DNA of 64,000 bases from Gemmatimonadota bacterium (GCA_003222155.1 QHUU01000053.1:57239-121238), one strand, 5' to 3'. Positions 27,354-37,955 are shown, numbered from the stretch's first letter. Notes: generated by a model from the sequence alone, not told the origin. Translations and numbers: made by a program.

Positions 27354-28364
27354 CTAGCGTGCCTCTGGAGAAGTTGCGATCGTCACCGACCGGCCTTGCC
27401 ACTGGTAGCGGGCGCCGACCGCGGCGGTGACGAGAGTGAGCACTTGTGCCACCGGCTCGTCTCCATACGACCCGGTCACCGGCCGGTCGCCGAGGGCCGG
27501 GTCGCCGACCAGAATGTCGAGGTCGTACCAGCGGCCCAGCCGCTGCGCCGCCTCGGCGAGCGGCACGCTCTCGAACACCAATCGGCCTCGCGTCCAGGCG
27601 AGTTCGTCTTGGACCTTGGCACGCGATACGACGTGTACCGTGCCCGTGCGCGAGCGGGTCGCGACCTGGCCGGCGTGCACCGTCGTCTCGGCCACGGCAA
27701 CCGCGCCCTCGATCACCGCGACGCGCTCGCGCGCCGCGTCCCCGTAGGCGTGCACGCCGAACTTGGTCCCGATGTCGCGAACCGCGCCGCCGAGGGTGTG
27801 CACGACGAAGGGACGGGCGGGATCGTGGACGACGCTGAAGAACCCTTCTCCGTCCAGGTACACGTCGCGCTGGCGGGCCGCAAACGTCGCCGGGGCCCGC
27901 AGCCGGCTGTCGGCGTTGAGCATGATCTCCGTCCCATCGAGCAGCCGGAATACCGCCCGGCGCCCGCGCGGCGTCGCGTAGTCGCGCGTCGCCGGCGGCG
28001 GAGGCGCGGGCCTCGCCCGGCCGATCCACCAGGCTCCCCCCCCGCCCACGAGCGCGGCAACAATCGCGGCCGCGATCGGGCCGCGGCGCCCTCCCCCTCC
28101 CCACCAATGCGGCGCCCCACGCGGCCCCGATCTCAGGCCGACACGCGTGGCGAAGCGCGTCCAAGCTGCGTCCGCCGCGTACGGCGCGGCCAGGCGTCCC
28201 GCATCCATGGCCCACGCCTCGCGCAGCGCGGCCACGGCGGCGCGGCGCTCCGGGTCGGCTGCCATCCACGCCTCGACCGCGGCATGGTCCTGGGGTGCCG
28301 CCGTGCCGTCGAGATAGCGGCCGAGCACGGCAACGTCGATGGGAGACGGAAACGGCGTCATCAC
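27354..28364 (-). CDS. FecR-family anti-sigma/regulatory protein
   Basis: FRLLDGTEIMLNADSRLRAP...DVYLDGEGFFSVVHDPARPFVVHTLGGAVRDIGTKFGVHAY. Confidence 0.92.
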   Translation of the reverse strand: MMTPFPSPIDVAVLGRYLDGTAAPQDHAAVEAWMAADPERRAAVAALREAWAMDAGRLAAPYAADAAWTRFATRVGLRSGPRGAPHWWGGGGRRGPIAAAIVAALVGGGGAWWIGRARPAPPPPATRDYATPRGRRAVFRLLDGTEIMLNADSRLRAPATFAARQRDVYLDGEGFFSVVHDPARPFVVHTLGGAVRDIGTKFGVHAYGDAARERVAVIEGAVAVAETTVHAGQVATRSRTGTVHVVSRAKVQDELAWTRGRLVFESVPLAEAAQRLGRWYDLDILVGDPALGDRPVTGSYGDEPVAQVLTLVTAAVGARYQWQGRSVTIATSPEAR

Positions 28365-28390
28365 TACCTATGACGCCGCAGCAGGAGGGT

Positions 28391-28969
28391 TTACTTACCG
28401 ACCGAGGGCAACAGGGTGGTTCGCAGCACCGCGAGCGCCCGCCCGATGTGGACGCCGACGGTCTTCGGGGAAATGGCCATCCGCGCGGCCACCTCGTGGT
28501 AGCTCAAGCCCTCCCCGCGGCTCAACACGAACGCCGCTCGAGTACGCGGTGGCAGCGTGTTCAGAACCCGCTGCAGGCGGCGCCACAGCTCCGCGGCGTC
28601 GAATTGCGCATCCGGCGGCGCCTCGCTGGCGCCTCTGGTCTCGGCGAAGATGAGCAGCGGCGCCGCGCGCCGCCGCACGGCGATCCGTCGCACCTGGCTG
28701 ATCGAGCGACGGCGCACGGCAGCGTAGAGGTAGTGTCGCAGATCGCTCACCACCCACCGTGCCCGATCCTCCCAGATGCGTGCGAACACCCCCTGGACGG
28801 CGTCCTCGGCGGCGTCGCGACTCCCCAGGTACGCCGCGACCGAGCGGCACAGCGGGTCGTAATAGGCCCGGAACATCACCTCGAACGCCGACTCGTCTCC
28901 TGCCCGGATGCGGGCTGCGAGATCGTGCCGGGACTCGTGTGAGGCGGACCGCTCTTTGTGGAAGGCCAT
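28391..28969 (-). CDS. ECF RNA polymerase sigma factor
   Basis: FEVMFRAYYDPLCRSVAAYLGSRDAAEDAVQGVFARIWEDR; LPPRTRAAFVLSRGEGLSYHEVAARMAISPKTVGVHIGRAL. Confidence 0.93.
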   Translation of the reverse strand: MAFHKERSASHESRHDLAARIRAGDESAFEVMFRAYYDPLCRSVAAYLGSRDAAEDAVQGVFARIWEDRARWVVSDLRHYLYAAVRRRSISQVRRIAVRRRAAPLLIFAETRGASEAPPDAQFDAAELWRRLQRVLNTLPPRTRAAFVLSRGEGLSYHEVAARMAISPKTVGVHIGRALAVLRTTLLPSVGK

Positions 28970-29031
28970 GCGGTCTTAAGGTTCCCCCTCCCCGCGAGGG
29001 TCGCAAGAAGGGGACCACAGCCCCAGGGCCG

Positions 29032-30390
29032 TCACAGAGACTGCAGGAACGCGATGATGGCTGCTTGATCGCTCCGGGTCAGCTTGCCAAACTTTCTGGA
29101 CACACCGCTCGCTTCGCCCCGGTGCCGTACGATGGCGTCGCGTAAGGTCAGGGACGCCGCGTCATGCATGAGTCGCGGGCGCAGGCGCACTCCCCATAAC
29201 GGGGCCGTCCGCATCTTGTTCCTGGTGCGGCCGACACTGTCGATCGAGAACTCCCGCCACAGGACCTTGTAGACGGCCGGTCCGTAGTGCTCCGGCATCG
29301 CCATGACGATCCCGTCGCCGGTGCCGACGTTGTGCAGCAGGTAATCGCCGAAGGGGTGAAACGTCTTCTCGCCGAGCGCGGGCGGGATGGTGTCCGCCCC
29401 GCCGTTGAGGATGGTCCCGGCGGCGGCCGTCACCAGGGTGCGGACGTGACAGGTGGCGCAGCCGATCGCGTCGAACAATTCCGACCCGCGGCGCGCCGTC
29501 GGGGTCGCGGCCAGCACCGTGTCGCGGGCGGGTGCCTTGGTGGCCCGCACGAACCGGGCAAACCGCTCGAAATCCGCGAGCCCGTCCGCGTGCGTCGTAT
29601 CGTTGGGCTCGGATGCCGCATTGCACAGCGTGGTCACCTCGTCCGGGAACAGGCGGGTGGTGAAGCCCATCTCATTGAGGTAGGCATCGGCCGAGAACGA
29701 GAGCAGACTGGCGTGCTGATCCTTCCAACCGAACCGCCCGATGCGCGTCACCCCGGGGGCTTCCAAGATGGGCACATACAGCGCCTGACCACGGATCGCA
29801 CCCCGCGTCGTCCGGCGTTGCACGCGCGCGATCTCGATCAGCGTCTCGTCGGCGACGGCTTCGACCAGGCCGTCGCCCAGCAGGTTGAGGGACGCGCGCA
29901 TCGTGCGAATGTTCTCCGTGTCGGGCACCCGCTCTTGAATCTCGGAGTCCGGGAACTGCGCGTTCGGGCAAATGGCCCGATCGTTGACGAGCGTGCGACC
30001 GGCGATGGTGACGGTGCCGCGCGCGATCGGGATGTCGGCGTTCTGAAACCGCCCATCCGGTCCCAGATGACCCACCCGCAATTCCGTGATCTGGCTCGCT
30101 CCGCCCGACGTGGGGTCTTGATGGCACTCGCGGCAGGTCTGAGCGTTGTAGAGCGGTCCCAGGCCGTCCTCGATGCCTTCCACTTCGTCGAATGCATCCT
30201 GATCGGCCTGGTGGGTGGAGTCGTCAGTCGTCCCATTGCTCCGGTTGTCGAATCCGGTGGGTGCCTCCGCAGCGCTGCTCGGAATCGGGACCTGAATCGG
30301 TGGAGGGGGTGCCCCCACGCCGCACGCCGCCAGCGTGAACGCCCCAAGGGCGAGCCACGGCGCGGGGCGCCAGAACCTGACGCGAACCAT
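29032..30390 (-). CDS. Di-haem cytochrome/thiol-oxidoreductase-like (DUF1111 family) lipoprotein
   Basis: Two CxxCH motifs: TCRECHQDP and GCATCHVRTLV; lipobox-like LAACGVG; LWGVRLRPRLMHDAASLTLRDAIVRHRGEA. Confidence 0.85.
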   Translation of the reverse strand: MVRVRFWRPAPWLALGAFTLAACGVGAPPPPIQVPIPSSAAEAPTGFDNRSNGTTDDSTHQADQDAFDEVEGIEDGLGPLYNAQTCRECHQDPTSGGASQITELRVGHLGPDGRFQNADIPIARGTVTIAGRTLVNDRAICPNAQFPDSEIQERVPDTENIRTMRASLNLLGDGLVEAVADETLIEIARVQRRTTRGAIRGQALYVPILEAPGVTRIGRFGWKDQHASLLSFSADAYLNEMGFTTRLFPDEVTTLCNAASEPNDTTHADGLADFERFARFVRATKAPARDTVLAATPTARRGSELFDAIGCATCHVRTLVTAAAGTILNGGADTIPPALGEKTFHPFGDYLLHNVGTGDGIVMAMPEHYGPAVYKVLWREFSIDSVGRTRNKMRTAPLWGVRLRPRLMHDAASLTLRDAIVRHRGEASGVSRKFGKLTRSDQAAIIAFLQSL

Positions 30391-30466
30391 GTGAACGTCA
30401 CGGGCGCTACCGGGGGGGCAACGTCGCGACGCCAAGAATGCTACGGCGGAACGTCGTAAGTCTAAG

Positions 30467-30538
<72 letters not shown>

Positions 30539-30680
30539 AAACTCTTCCCGTTGCAAGAACCGTGACAAGCAGACGCCGGCACCCTGCGCTGCGTCAAACC
30601 GACATCCTCTTCGGGAGCAACGATTTGACATACAATCGCAATTTACATGCCTAGCCGGGAAACGGAAAGCCACGCGGGGA

Positions 30681-32195
30681 TCAGCCACGCTTGTATCGCC
30701 AGGCCACCACACCCGGCTGGTCGACTTTCAATTTGAACTCCTGACTCGCGCTCGGCTCGAGCGCCGGGACGCTTTGGGATTGCGTCGCCACCACTTTGCC
30801 CTTCCCATCGAGGAAATCGAAGGTGATCGAGAGCGCGAGCGATGGCTTGGGCCGGAAATTCGTCATCTGCCCCTCGAGAGTGGCCCCCTTCTCCGCCGGG
30901 GTAAAGCTCGACACGGTGATCTCCACCGGCAGCGAGTCGGCGACCTGCAGATAGTAGAGGACCGAGTCCTTCCTGCCCTTGAGCTGCCATCCACCGGCGA
31001 GCTTGGCGAGGGTCGAACGATTCATGGGGTCCACGGCGTACAGCCGCTGGGCGAGCGGCAGCACGCTGGCCGAGTCGCCGATCAGATACGAGACGCCCGC
31101 GAGGTTGTACAGCGCGTCGCGCGAGTACGGGTTCTTGGCGAGCCCGGCCGCGTACGTCTTGGACACCAGACTGTACTGCGGATCGGTGAGCGCATGGTAC
31201 TTGCGCATGGTGTCGGTCGCCGCCGGCGCGCACCGCACCCCCACCTGACGGGCCGTGAGCGTAGGGGTCTTTTTCTTCGCGGCCTTGCCACAGTCGGCGT
31301 CCATGGCAGCCGTGTCCGGTGACACCGGAATGGCGCTCAGGATCGATTGCGCCGCCCCGAACAGCTCGTCGGCGCTGGCCGAATCGGCACGCTCCAGCAC
31401 GCGGCCGTACAGCGCCATGGCCGAATCGCGGCTGCCGGCCAGCAGGTAGAGCCCGGCGAGGCTCGCCATGCCCTGCACGTCGCCGGGATAGGCCGCGAGA
31501 TATTCGCGGTACGCGCCGATCGCCTCGTCGTAACGCTTGGCGGAGTGGTACACGCGCGCCACGTTGAAGAACGCGTCACGCCGGTCCTTGGCGTATTTGG
31601 GATCGGAGGCCGCACCGACGGCCAGCCGGAAATACTTCGCCGCGGAGTCCATCTGCGACGCACCCACAAACAGGTTCGCGAGATACACGAACCCCATCGG
31701 CTCGGCCTTGTAGATCTGGTTCGCGCGCCGGAAGCTCGCGATAGCCGAATCGGTCTGTCCCCCCTGCCACGCCTGCACGCCGGCGTTGAATACCGGCACC
31801 CACGCCTGACGTCGATACAGCCCGATGTCTTCCTTGCACGCGGGCGCCAGGGTCAACGCCTTGGACAGCGCCGAGTCCGCCGCCGCGAGATCCTCGGCCA
31901 TGAGATAGTAGCGCCCCAGGTAGTACCAGGCGGCCGGGTTCTTCTCCTGCTTGCCGGTCGTCACCGCCTGGGTGAGCACGCGCTCGGCGTCCTTGAGATC
32001 CTTGGCCTTCTGGTCCGCGAACTTGGTGGTGAACGCGCTTCGCAGCGACTGCATCCCGCTGTTCACCAGCTGGTGCCCCGGCTTGATGTCGCACGCCGCC
32101 GGAAGCCAGATCTGCGCTCGCGCCGCGACGGGGGCCGCACCGGCGGCACACACCCACCCGAGAAGACCAACGATCCGCTGCACGCTCATGATCAC
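30681..32195 (-). CDS. Secreted TPR-repeat protein (paralogue of 19283-20911)
   Basis: KNPAAWYYLGRYYLMAEDLAAADSALSKALTLAPACKEDIG; C-terminal VEITVSSFTPAEKGATLEGQ...FDFLDGKGKVVATQSQSVPALEPSASQEF. Confidence 0.75.
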   Translation of the reverse strand: MIMSVQRIVGLLGWVCAAGAAPVAARAQIWLPAACDIKPGHQLVNSGMQSLRSAFTTKFADQKAKDLKDAERVLTQAVTTGKQEKNPAAWYYLGRYYLMAEDLAAADSALSKALTLAPACKEDIGLYRRQAWVPVFNAGVQAWQGGQTDSAIASFRRANQIYKAEPMGFVYLANLFVGASQMDSAAKYFRLAVGAASDPKYAKDRRDAFFNVARVYHSAKRYDEAIGAYREYLAAYPGDVQGMASLAGLYLLAGSRDSAMALYGRVLERADSASADELFGAAQSILSAIPVSPDTAAMDADCGKAAKKKTPTLTARQVGVRCAPAATDTMRKYHALTDPQYSLVSKTYAAGLAKNPYSRDALYNLAGVSYLIGDSASVLPLAQRLYAVDPMNRSTLAKLAGGWQLKGRKDSVLYYLQVADSLPVEITVSSFTPAEKGATLEGQMTNFRPKPSLALSITFDFLDGKGKVVATQSQSVPALEPSASQEFKLKVDQPGVVAWRYKRG

Positions 32196-33376
32196 TCCTT
32201 CGATTTGGCCACCAGCGCCTCGGCGTCGCGTTGCGCGACCCGCGCGACCTCGAGCGGCGGCCGGCCCAACGCCCGGGCCGCCGCGAGAACATCCTCGTAC
32301 TCGGGTTTCACCCGTACGCCGTCCGCGCCGGGCTGCTCCAGCACCTTCACCCGAACCGACACCTGCGGAGCCAGCTCCACGGTTACCTGTCGCCGCGCCA
32401 GCGTGGCTCGCTCCGCCACCCAGCGGCGCACCCCCGCCGTCGTGCTGTGCCGGAACAGCGCCGCCGTCACGGCTTCACCCAGCTCCTCGGGCGCCACGAC
32501 CTCCACGCGAAATCCGGAACGGCCCTTCTTCATCTGCACCGGCCACGTCTGCACATCCAGTGCCCCGGCGGCGACCAGCGCTTGCCGCAGCGGCTCCACA
32601 TACTCGGGGCTCATGTCGTCCAGATCGGTGGCGAGCAGTGTCACGCGTGCCGCTTCGGCCGCCTGTTCCGCGACGAGCACCCGCAGCGCGTTGGGGTAGT
32701 GCCCGGGGTTCCGCTGCCCCGCCCCCCACCCGCTTTTCACGAGGCGCCAGCGCGCCGGCGGCGCCCCGGTTGCCAGCACGCGCACCAGCGCCGCTCCCGT
32801 GGGCGTGGTGGCTTCCCCTTCCACCGGGCCGCCCGCTGCTATCTCGAGGCCTTCCAGCAGGATCGCCGTCGCGGGCGCGGGGACCGGAAGCGTGCCATGC
32901 GTCGCCTCCACCCACCCCCGGCCTACTGCCACCGGCCACGCGTACACCGCCTCAACACCGAGCTGCTCAAACCCCTCGATCGCGCCGACGATGTCGAGCA
33001 CCGCGTCCACCGCCCCGACCTCGTGCAGATGAACCTTCTCCGCAGGCACCCCGTGCACCCGCCCTTCGGCCTCGCCCACCAGCCGGAACGCCCGCAGCGC
33101 GCGCTCCCGTACCCATTCGGACACGGGTGCTCGCTCCACCAGGCGCACCAGCTCCCCCACGTGGCGACCGTGCGGCTGCTCCGGGATGGCGAACTCGACC
33201 TGCTTGCACCCGACCCCGCAGCGCACGACGTCGCGCACCGTGACCCTCACGCCGGCGAGACCCAAGCGCTCAGGCAGCCCCTCGAGCCAGGCCGACGGGA
33301 TGCCGAGGGCGAGGAGCGCTCCCAGGGTCATGTCGCCCGAGATGCCGGCGGCGGGGTCCAGTATGGCGATGCGCAT
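32192..33376 (-). CDS. larC: Nickel-pincer cofactor biosynthesis protein LarC (DUF111)
   Basis: MRIAILDPAAGISGDMTLGALLALG; EKVHLHEVGAVDAVLDIVGA; LATDLDDMSPEYVEPLRQALVAAGALDVQTWPVQMKKGR. Confidence 0.93.
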   Translation of the reverse strand: MRIAILDPAAGISGDMTLGALLALGIPSAWLEGLPERLGLAGVRVTVRDVVRCGVGCKQVEFAIPEQPHGRHVGELVRLVERAPVSEWVRERALRAFRLVGEAEGRVHGVPAEKVHLHEVGAVDAVLDIVGAIEGFEQLGVEAVYAWPVAVGRGWVEATHGTLPVPAPATAILLEGLEIAAGGPVEGEATTPTGAALVRVLATGAPPARWRLVKSGWGAGQRNPGHYPNALRVLVAEQAAEAARVTLLATDLDDMSPEYVEPLRQALVAAGALDVQTWPVQMKKGRSGFRVEVVAPEELGEAVTAALFRHSTTAGVRRWVAERATLARRQVTVELAPQVSVRVKVLEQPGADGVRVKPEYEDVLAAARALGRPPLEVARVAQRDAEALVAKSKE

Positions 33377-33405
33377 AGCGTGCGAAGCGGCGGAATATTA
33401 ACGGG

Positions 33406-34581
33406 TTAGGCCCTGTAGAGCCACCCGGCCCCGGTGTTGAACACCACCACGCGCTCGCGCGCCCGGATCAACCCTCGCGTCTTGAGCTCCAGCGCACCGG
33501 CGAGCGCCGCTCCTCCTTCCGGACAGGCGTCGATCCCCTCCGACGACTGGAGCTCGCACGCCGCCGCTCGGAGCTGAGCATCGGTCACAGCCACCGCTGC
33601 TCCACCGCTCTCCCGCAACGCCCGCAGGATCAGGCGATCCCCCAGCGGGCGGGGCACGCGCAGCCCGGCGGCGATGGTCGACGGGTCGGGCCACTCGGCA
33701 CACCCGTCGGCACCGTCCTCGAACGCCCGCACCACCGGGGCGCATCCCGCGGCCTGCACGCTGTACATGCGCGGCGGCGTCCCGCCCACCCATCCCGCTC
33801 GGGCGAGCTCGCCGAACGCCTTCCACATACCGATGAGGCCCGTGCCCCCGCCTGTGGGGTAGACGACGGCATCGGGAAACGTCCAGCCGAGCTGCTCCGC
33901 CAGCTCGAGGCCGAGCGTTTTCTTTCCCTCGATCCGATAGGGTTCGCGCAGCGTCGAGACGTCCAGCGCCCCTGTCTCCGTGGCAAACGCGCGAGCGGCC
34001 GCGCCGCAGTCGCCGATGTGTCCCTCCACCAGGACCAGGTCGCCGCCGAAGGTCTTGATCTGGGAGAGGATCGTGGCCGGCGTGCTGGCCGGCGCGTATA
34101 CACGCGCCCGTGCCCCCGCGCGGGCGGCGTAGGCGGCGAGCGCGACACCCGCGTTTCCCGCGGTGGGAACCACGAACGACGTGGCTCCCGCATACGCGGC
34201 GCGCGTCACGGCGGCGGCGAGACCGCGTGCCTTGAACGAGCCCGTGGGGTTCGTGCTTTCGTCCTTCACCCACAAGTGGGAGAGGCCGTGCTGCGCGGCG
34301 AGCCGCGGCGTGGGCAGGAGGGGCGTGCCGCCCTCGCCCAGCGTCACGGGGTTTTCGCCGTCGGCGAGCGGCAGCCATTCGCGGTAGCGCCACATGGTCC
34401 AGCCTCGCGCCGCGAGCGCCGACCTGGCGTCGGGGGGCGGCGCGGCCGCGTAGCGGACGAGATAGGGCCGGCCGCACTCGCACACGCCGGCCAGGCCTTC
34501 GGCCGCACGGGTCTTGCCGCACGAGGAGCACTCGAGCGACCAGGGGAGGGTCGCGACCTTCACCTTCACCGCCTCACGCAT
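33406..34581 (-). CDS. thrC: Threonine synthase (PLP-dependent)
   Basis: LGEGGTPLLPTPRLA; LWVKDESTNPTGSFKARGLAAAVTRA; PTAGNAGVALAAYAARAG; YPTGGGTGLIGMWKAF. Confidence 0.9.
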   Translation of the reverse strand: MREAVKVKVATLPWSLECSSCGKTRAAEGLAGVCECGRPYLVRYAAAPPPDARSALAARGWTMWRYREWLPLADGENPVTLGEGGTPLLPTPRLAAQHGLSHLWVKDESTNPTGSFKARGLAAAVTRAAYAGATSFVVPTAGNAGVALAAYAARAGARARVYAPASTPATILSQIKTFGGDLVLVEGHIGDCGAAARAFATETGALDVSTLREPYRIEGKKTLGLELAEQLGWTFPDAVVYPTGGGTGLIGMWKAFGELARAGWVGGTPPRMYSVQAAGCAPVVRAFEDGADGCAEWPDPSTIAAGLRVPRPLGDRLILRALRESGGAAVAVTDAQLRAAACELQSSEGIDACPEGGAALAGALELKTRGLIRARERVVVFNTGAGWLYRA

Positions 34582-36388
34582 GGACCTTGAGCCGATCGAT
34601 GATCCGCTCCGCCAGCTTGGTCGAGAAGCCGGGAAGGGCCGCGATCTCCGCCGGTGTCGCGGTTTTCACTCCCGCGAGCGAGCCGAACCGCTCGAGTAAT
34701 GCCCGCCGGCGACCCGGCCCGATCCCGGGAATCGCGAGCAGCTCGGAGGTGATCGTGCGCCGCGAGCGCCGCTGGCGGCTGTAGCTCACGGCAAAACGAT
34801 GCGCCTCGTCCCGGGCGCGTTGCAGGAGCTTGAGCGATGGGCTGCGGCGCGACAGGCGCAGCGGCTCCGCCTGCCCCGGCTGGTAGATCTCCTCCTCGCG
34901 CTTGGCGAGACTCACGATCGGCAGCTGCTCCAGGCCGGCGCCTCGCGCCGCGTCGAGCGCCGCGCCGAGCTGCCCTTTCCCGCCGTCGATCACCATGAGA
35001 TCGGGGAGCGGCTTCCCTTCGGCGCGGCGCCGGGTGAGGTAGCGCGTCACCACCTCGTGCACGGCCGCGAAATCGTCCTGCGGGGCGCCCCTGATCCTGA
35101 AGCGCCGGTACTCCGCCTTCTTGGGACGGCCTGCTTCGAACCACACCAGCGACCCCACCGTGTCCCGCCCCTGGTTGGTCGAGATGTCGATGCACACGAA
35201 GGCGCGCGGCACCGCCGCGAGCCCGAGGTCGCGCCCCAGCGCGAACACCGGGTCGGCCGATCGCTCGTCGATGTCGAAGCTCTCGATCTTGAGGCCATCG
35301 AGCAGGTAGCGCGCGTTTTGGTCCGCCAGCTCGGCGAGCTTCGCGTCGCTGCCGCGCTGCGGCACGTGCCAATCCACCGCGGGCGCCAGCTCGGCGAGCG
35401 ACGCGAGGTCTTCCGGTAAGGGCGGGAACGGCAGTAACACCCGCTGGGCGCGCACCTCGAGCGGCAGATAGCAGCGTACCAGGAAGACAGCGAGGATCGC
35501 GCCTTCGGTCTCGTGCTCCGCGTTCTCGAGGAACCAATGGTCGCGCGCGATCAGCTTGCCCTCGCGCACCCGCAGCACCACGCCGCACACGTCGTCGCCG
35601 TCCCGCGCGAGCCCCACCGCGTCCGCGTCCCCGCGCCCGACCAGCTCGACGGCCTGCGGCTGCTCCAGCTGATCGAGCCACTTCAAGGCGTCGCGCAGCT
35701 GCGCGGCGCGCTCGAAATCGAGCTGTTGCGAGGCCTGCTGCATGCGCTCGCGCAGCCGGATGCGCACGTCCACGGTCTTCCCCTCGAGGAACAACACCAC
35801 ATCGTCGATCATGCGGCGGTAATCGGCCTCGCTCTGATAGCCCACGCACGGGGCCCGGCACCGCTCGATGTGGTAGTCGAGACAAGGGCGGGCGGGTGCG
35901 TCGCGCGGCAGATCCCAGTGGCACGACCGCACGGTGAAGATGCGACGGATGATCCTGAGCGTCTGGCGCAAGGTGGCCACGTCGGTGTAGGGCCCGAAGA
36001 AGCGCGCGCCCGACATGGCCACCCGGCGCACCACCAGCACCCGCGGAAACGGCTCTCCCAGCGTCACGGCGATGCGGGGGTAGCTCTTGTCGTCGGTGAG
36101 GCGGATGTTGAAACGCGGCTTGTGCTCCTTGATGAGATTGTTTTCGAGCAAGAGCGCCTGCGCCTCGTTCGGTACGATGATCGTCTCGAGATCCGCGATC
36201 TGGCTCACCAGCGCCGCCCGCTCGGGCGTGGCACCGCCGTCGGGACCGAAGTAGCTCGGCACCCGGCCGCGCAGGCTCTTCGCCTTGCCCACGTAGAGCG
36301 TCTCGCCGGCGGCGCTCTTCCAGAGGTACACGCCGGGCTTGTCGGGAAGGGCGTCTAGCTTGCGTGCGAGGCGGTCAGGGATTGCCAT
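34574..36388 (-). CDS. uvrC: Excinuclease ABC subunit C
   Basis: LPDKPGVYLWKSAAGETLYVGKAKSLRGRVPSYF; CLDYHIERCRAPCVG; AFVCIDISTNQGRDTVGSLVWFEAGRP; C-terminal HhH GIGPGRRRALLERFGS. Confidence 0.95.
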   Translation of the reverse strand: MAIPDRLARKLDALPDKPGVYLWKSAAGETLYVGKAKSLRGRVPSYFGPDGGATPERAALVSQIADLETIIVPNEAQALLLENNLIKEHKPRFNIRLTDDKSYPRIAVTLGEPFPRVLVVRRVAMSGARFFGPYTDVATLRQTLRIIRRIFTVRSCHWDLPRDAPARPCLDYHIERCRAPCVGYQSEADYRRMIDDVVLFLEGKTVDVRIRLRERMQQASQQLDFERAAQLRDALKWLDQLEQPQAVELVGRGDADAVGLARDGDDVCGVVLRVREGKLIARDHWFLENAEHETEGAILAVFLVRCYLPLEVRAQRVLLPFPPLPEDLASLAELAPAVDWHVPQRGSDAKLAELADQNARYLLDGLKIESFDIDERSADPVFALGRDLGLAAVPRAFVCIDISTNQGRDTVGSLVWFEAGRPKKAEYRRFRIRGAPQDDFAAVHEVVTRYLTRRRAEGKPLPDLMVIDGGKGQLGAALDAARGAGLEQLPIVSLAKREEEIYQPGQAEPLRLSRRSPSLKLLQRARDEAHRFAVSYSRQRRSRRTITSELLAIPGIGPGRRRALLERFGSLAGVKTATPAEIAALPGFSTKLAERIIDRLKVHA

Positions 36389-37911
36389 GTGCGGATGGCG
36401 TCGGGATGCTTGAGCAGCAGCGTCAGCGCGCCGTACACCATCCCAAAGATAACGAGCACGAGCACGCCGCGCGGCACCGGCGCCAGGCCGCTCGTGACGT
36501 GCGCCGCCCCGACCGCGCCGGCGCCCGCGACGATCCCGGCCGCGAGGGCGATCGCGAAGGACCGCCAGTCGGGGCCCCGCAGCACGCTGCCGATGCGCCG
36601 GCTCAGGTCGCGCAGGTGGAGCGTGGTGTTGAGAAACGCCCCGATGGACGATCCCAGCGCGATCCCGGGCGCGCCCAGCCAGCGCATGAGCACCCAGGCG
36701 AGGCCCGTCGATACGACGAGCGACAGCGCCGCGATCTTCACCGGGGTGCGCGTGTCGCGCATGGCATAAAAACCCGACGCGAACAGCTTCACCGTCGCCT
36801 GCCCCAGCAGCCCGACGCCGTACGCGGCGAGCACGCTGCCGACGAGGGCGGTGGCGTTGGCGGTGAAGCGACCCGTCTGATACAGCGCGGCGACGATCTC
36901 CCGGGCCAGGGCGATGCAGGCGACGGACGAGGGCACGATGAAAAACACGATCCGTCGGAAACCCACCGCGATCCGCATGCGCAACTGCTCGTTGGGTGCG
37001 GGGCCCCCTCCCGCGCGGCCGGCCGCGTCGCGCGACAGCTCCGGAAGCGACACCGCGGCGACGGATACACCGAACAGGCTGATCGGCAGGATCTGGATCA
37101 GCTGAGCGTAACCCAGAGCCGAGACGCCCCCCGGTCCCGTGAACGAGCCGAGCAGCGTGTCGATGAGCCCCGAGACCTGCGCGACCCCGGCGCCGAACAC
37201 CAAGGGCACCCAGGCGAGCAGCACGTTCCGCACTCCCTCGGGGCTCAGGGAGAGCCGGAGGGCGATGCCGTGGAGCAAGCTCCAGCACGCAGGCAGCTGC
37301 ACCGCGATCTGTAGCAGACTCCCCGCCACCGTGCCCCAGGCGAGGGCCAGCGCCACGCGGTGCAGCTGCGCGTCGAGCGGCAGCGCCCGGTTCGCAAACC
37401 AGGTCCCCGCCGCAAGCATGGCCACGATGCCTGCGATGTTCCACAGCGCCGGTGCGGCGTACGGCAGGAAAAAGCGCCGGTGCGTGTTGAGAATCCCGAG
37501 GCACCACGCGGAGATCACCATCAGCCCCGCCATGGGAAACAGGATGCGCACCAGCGTGATGGTAAGCTGCCGGCGCGGCTCGTCGAAGCCCTGCGCGATC
37601 ACCGTGGTGATCGCAGGCGCCAGGGCGATGCCGAGCAGGGCGAGTACGCCCGACGCGAGCACCAGCAGTCCCAGAACCGCCCCCGCGAGGGCCCGGGCCG
37701 CGCCCTTGTCCGGCCGCTCGTTGAGCGCGGCGTATACGGGAATGAACGACCCGGCGAGTGTGCCCTCGCTGAGCAGATTGCGGATCGTGTTGGGAATTCG
37801 TAGCGCCGCCCGGAAGGCGTCGGCGGGGATGCTGTCGTTGCCGAAGTAGTACGCGAACACGCGCTCGCGCGCGTATCCGAGGACGCGGGTCACGAGGATC
37901 CCGGCGGCCAC
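36355..37911 (-). CDS. murJ: Lipid II flippase MurJ/MviN
   Basis: GILVTRVLGYARERVFAYYFGNDSIPADAFRAALRIPNTIRNLLSEGTLAGSFIPVYA. Confidence 0.93.
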   Translation of the reverse strand: MAAGILVTRVLGYARERVFAYYFGNDSIPADAFRAALRIPNTIRNLLSEGTLAGSFIPVYAALNERPDKGAARALAGAVLGLLVLASGVLALLGIALAPAITTVIAQGFDEPRRQLTITLVRILFPMAGLMVISAWCLGILNTHRRFFLPYAAPALWNIAGIVAMLAAGTWFANRALPLDAQLHRVALALAWGTVAGSLLQIAVQLPACWSLLHGIALRLSLSPEGVRNVLLAWVPLVFGAGVAQVSGLIDTLLGSFTGPGGVSALGYAQLIQILPISLFGVSVAAVSLPELSRDAAGRAGGGPAPNEQLRMRIAVGFRRIVFFIVPSSVACIALAREIVAALYQTGRFTANATALVGSVLAAYGVGLLGQATVKLFASGFYAMRDTRTPVKIAALSLVVSTGLAWVLMRWLGAPGIALGSSIGAFLNTTLHLRDLSRRIGSVLRGPDWRSFAIALAAGIVAGAGAVGAAHVTSGLAPVPRGVLVLVIFGMVYGALTLLLKHPDAIRTWQSLTASHAS

Positions 37912-37955
37912 GCGGGCCGCCTGGCGCCCCCCGCTGACGGCCGACCGGGGCTCGG

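Noticed and set aside
25893-28373. 826-aa + strand ORF
   Set aside because: Antisense to the susC/fecR genes; Arg/His/Pro-rich composition typical of shadow ORFs in high-GC DNA, with no recognisable motifs
29287-30459. 390-aa + strand ORF antisense to the di-haem protein
   Set aside because: Shadow ORF; the opposite strand has clear CxxCH motifs and lipobox
34574-37507. 977-aa uvrC ORF
   Set aside because: The N-terminal ~370 residues are out-of-frame read-through opposite murJ; the real UvrC start is the ATG at 36388
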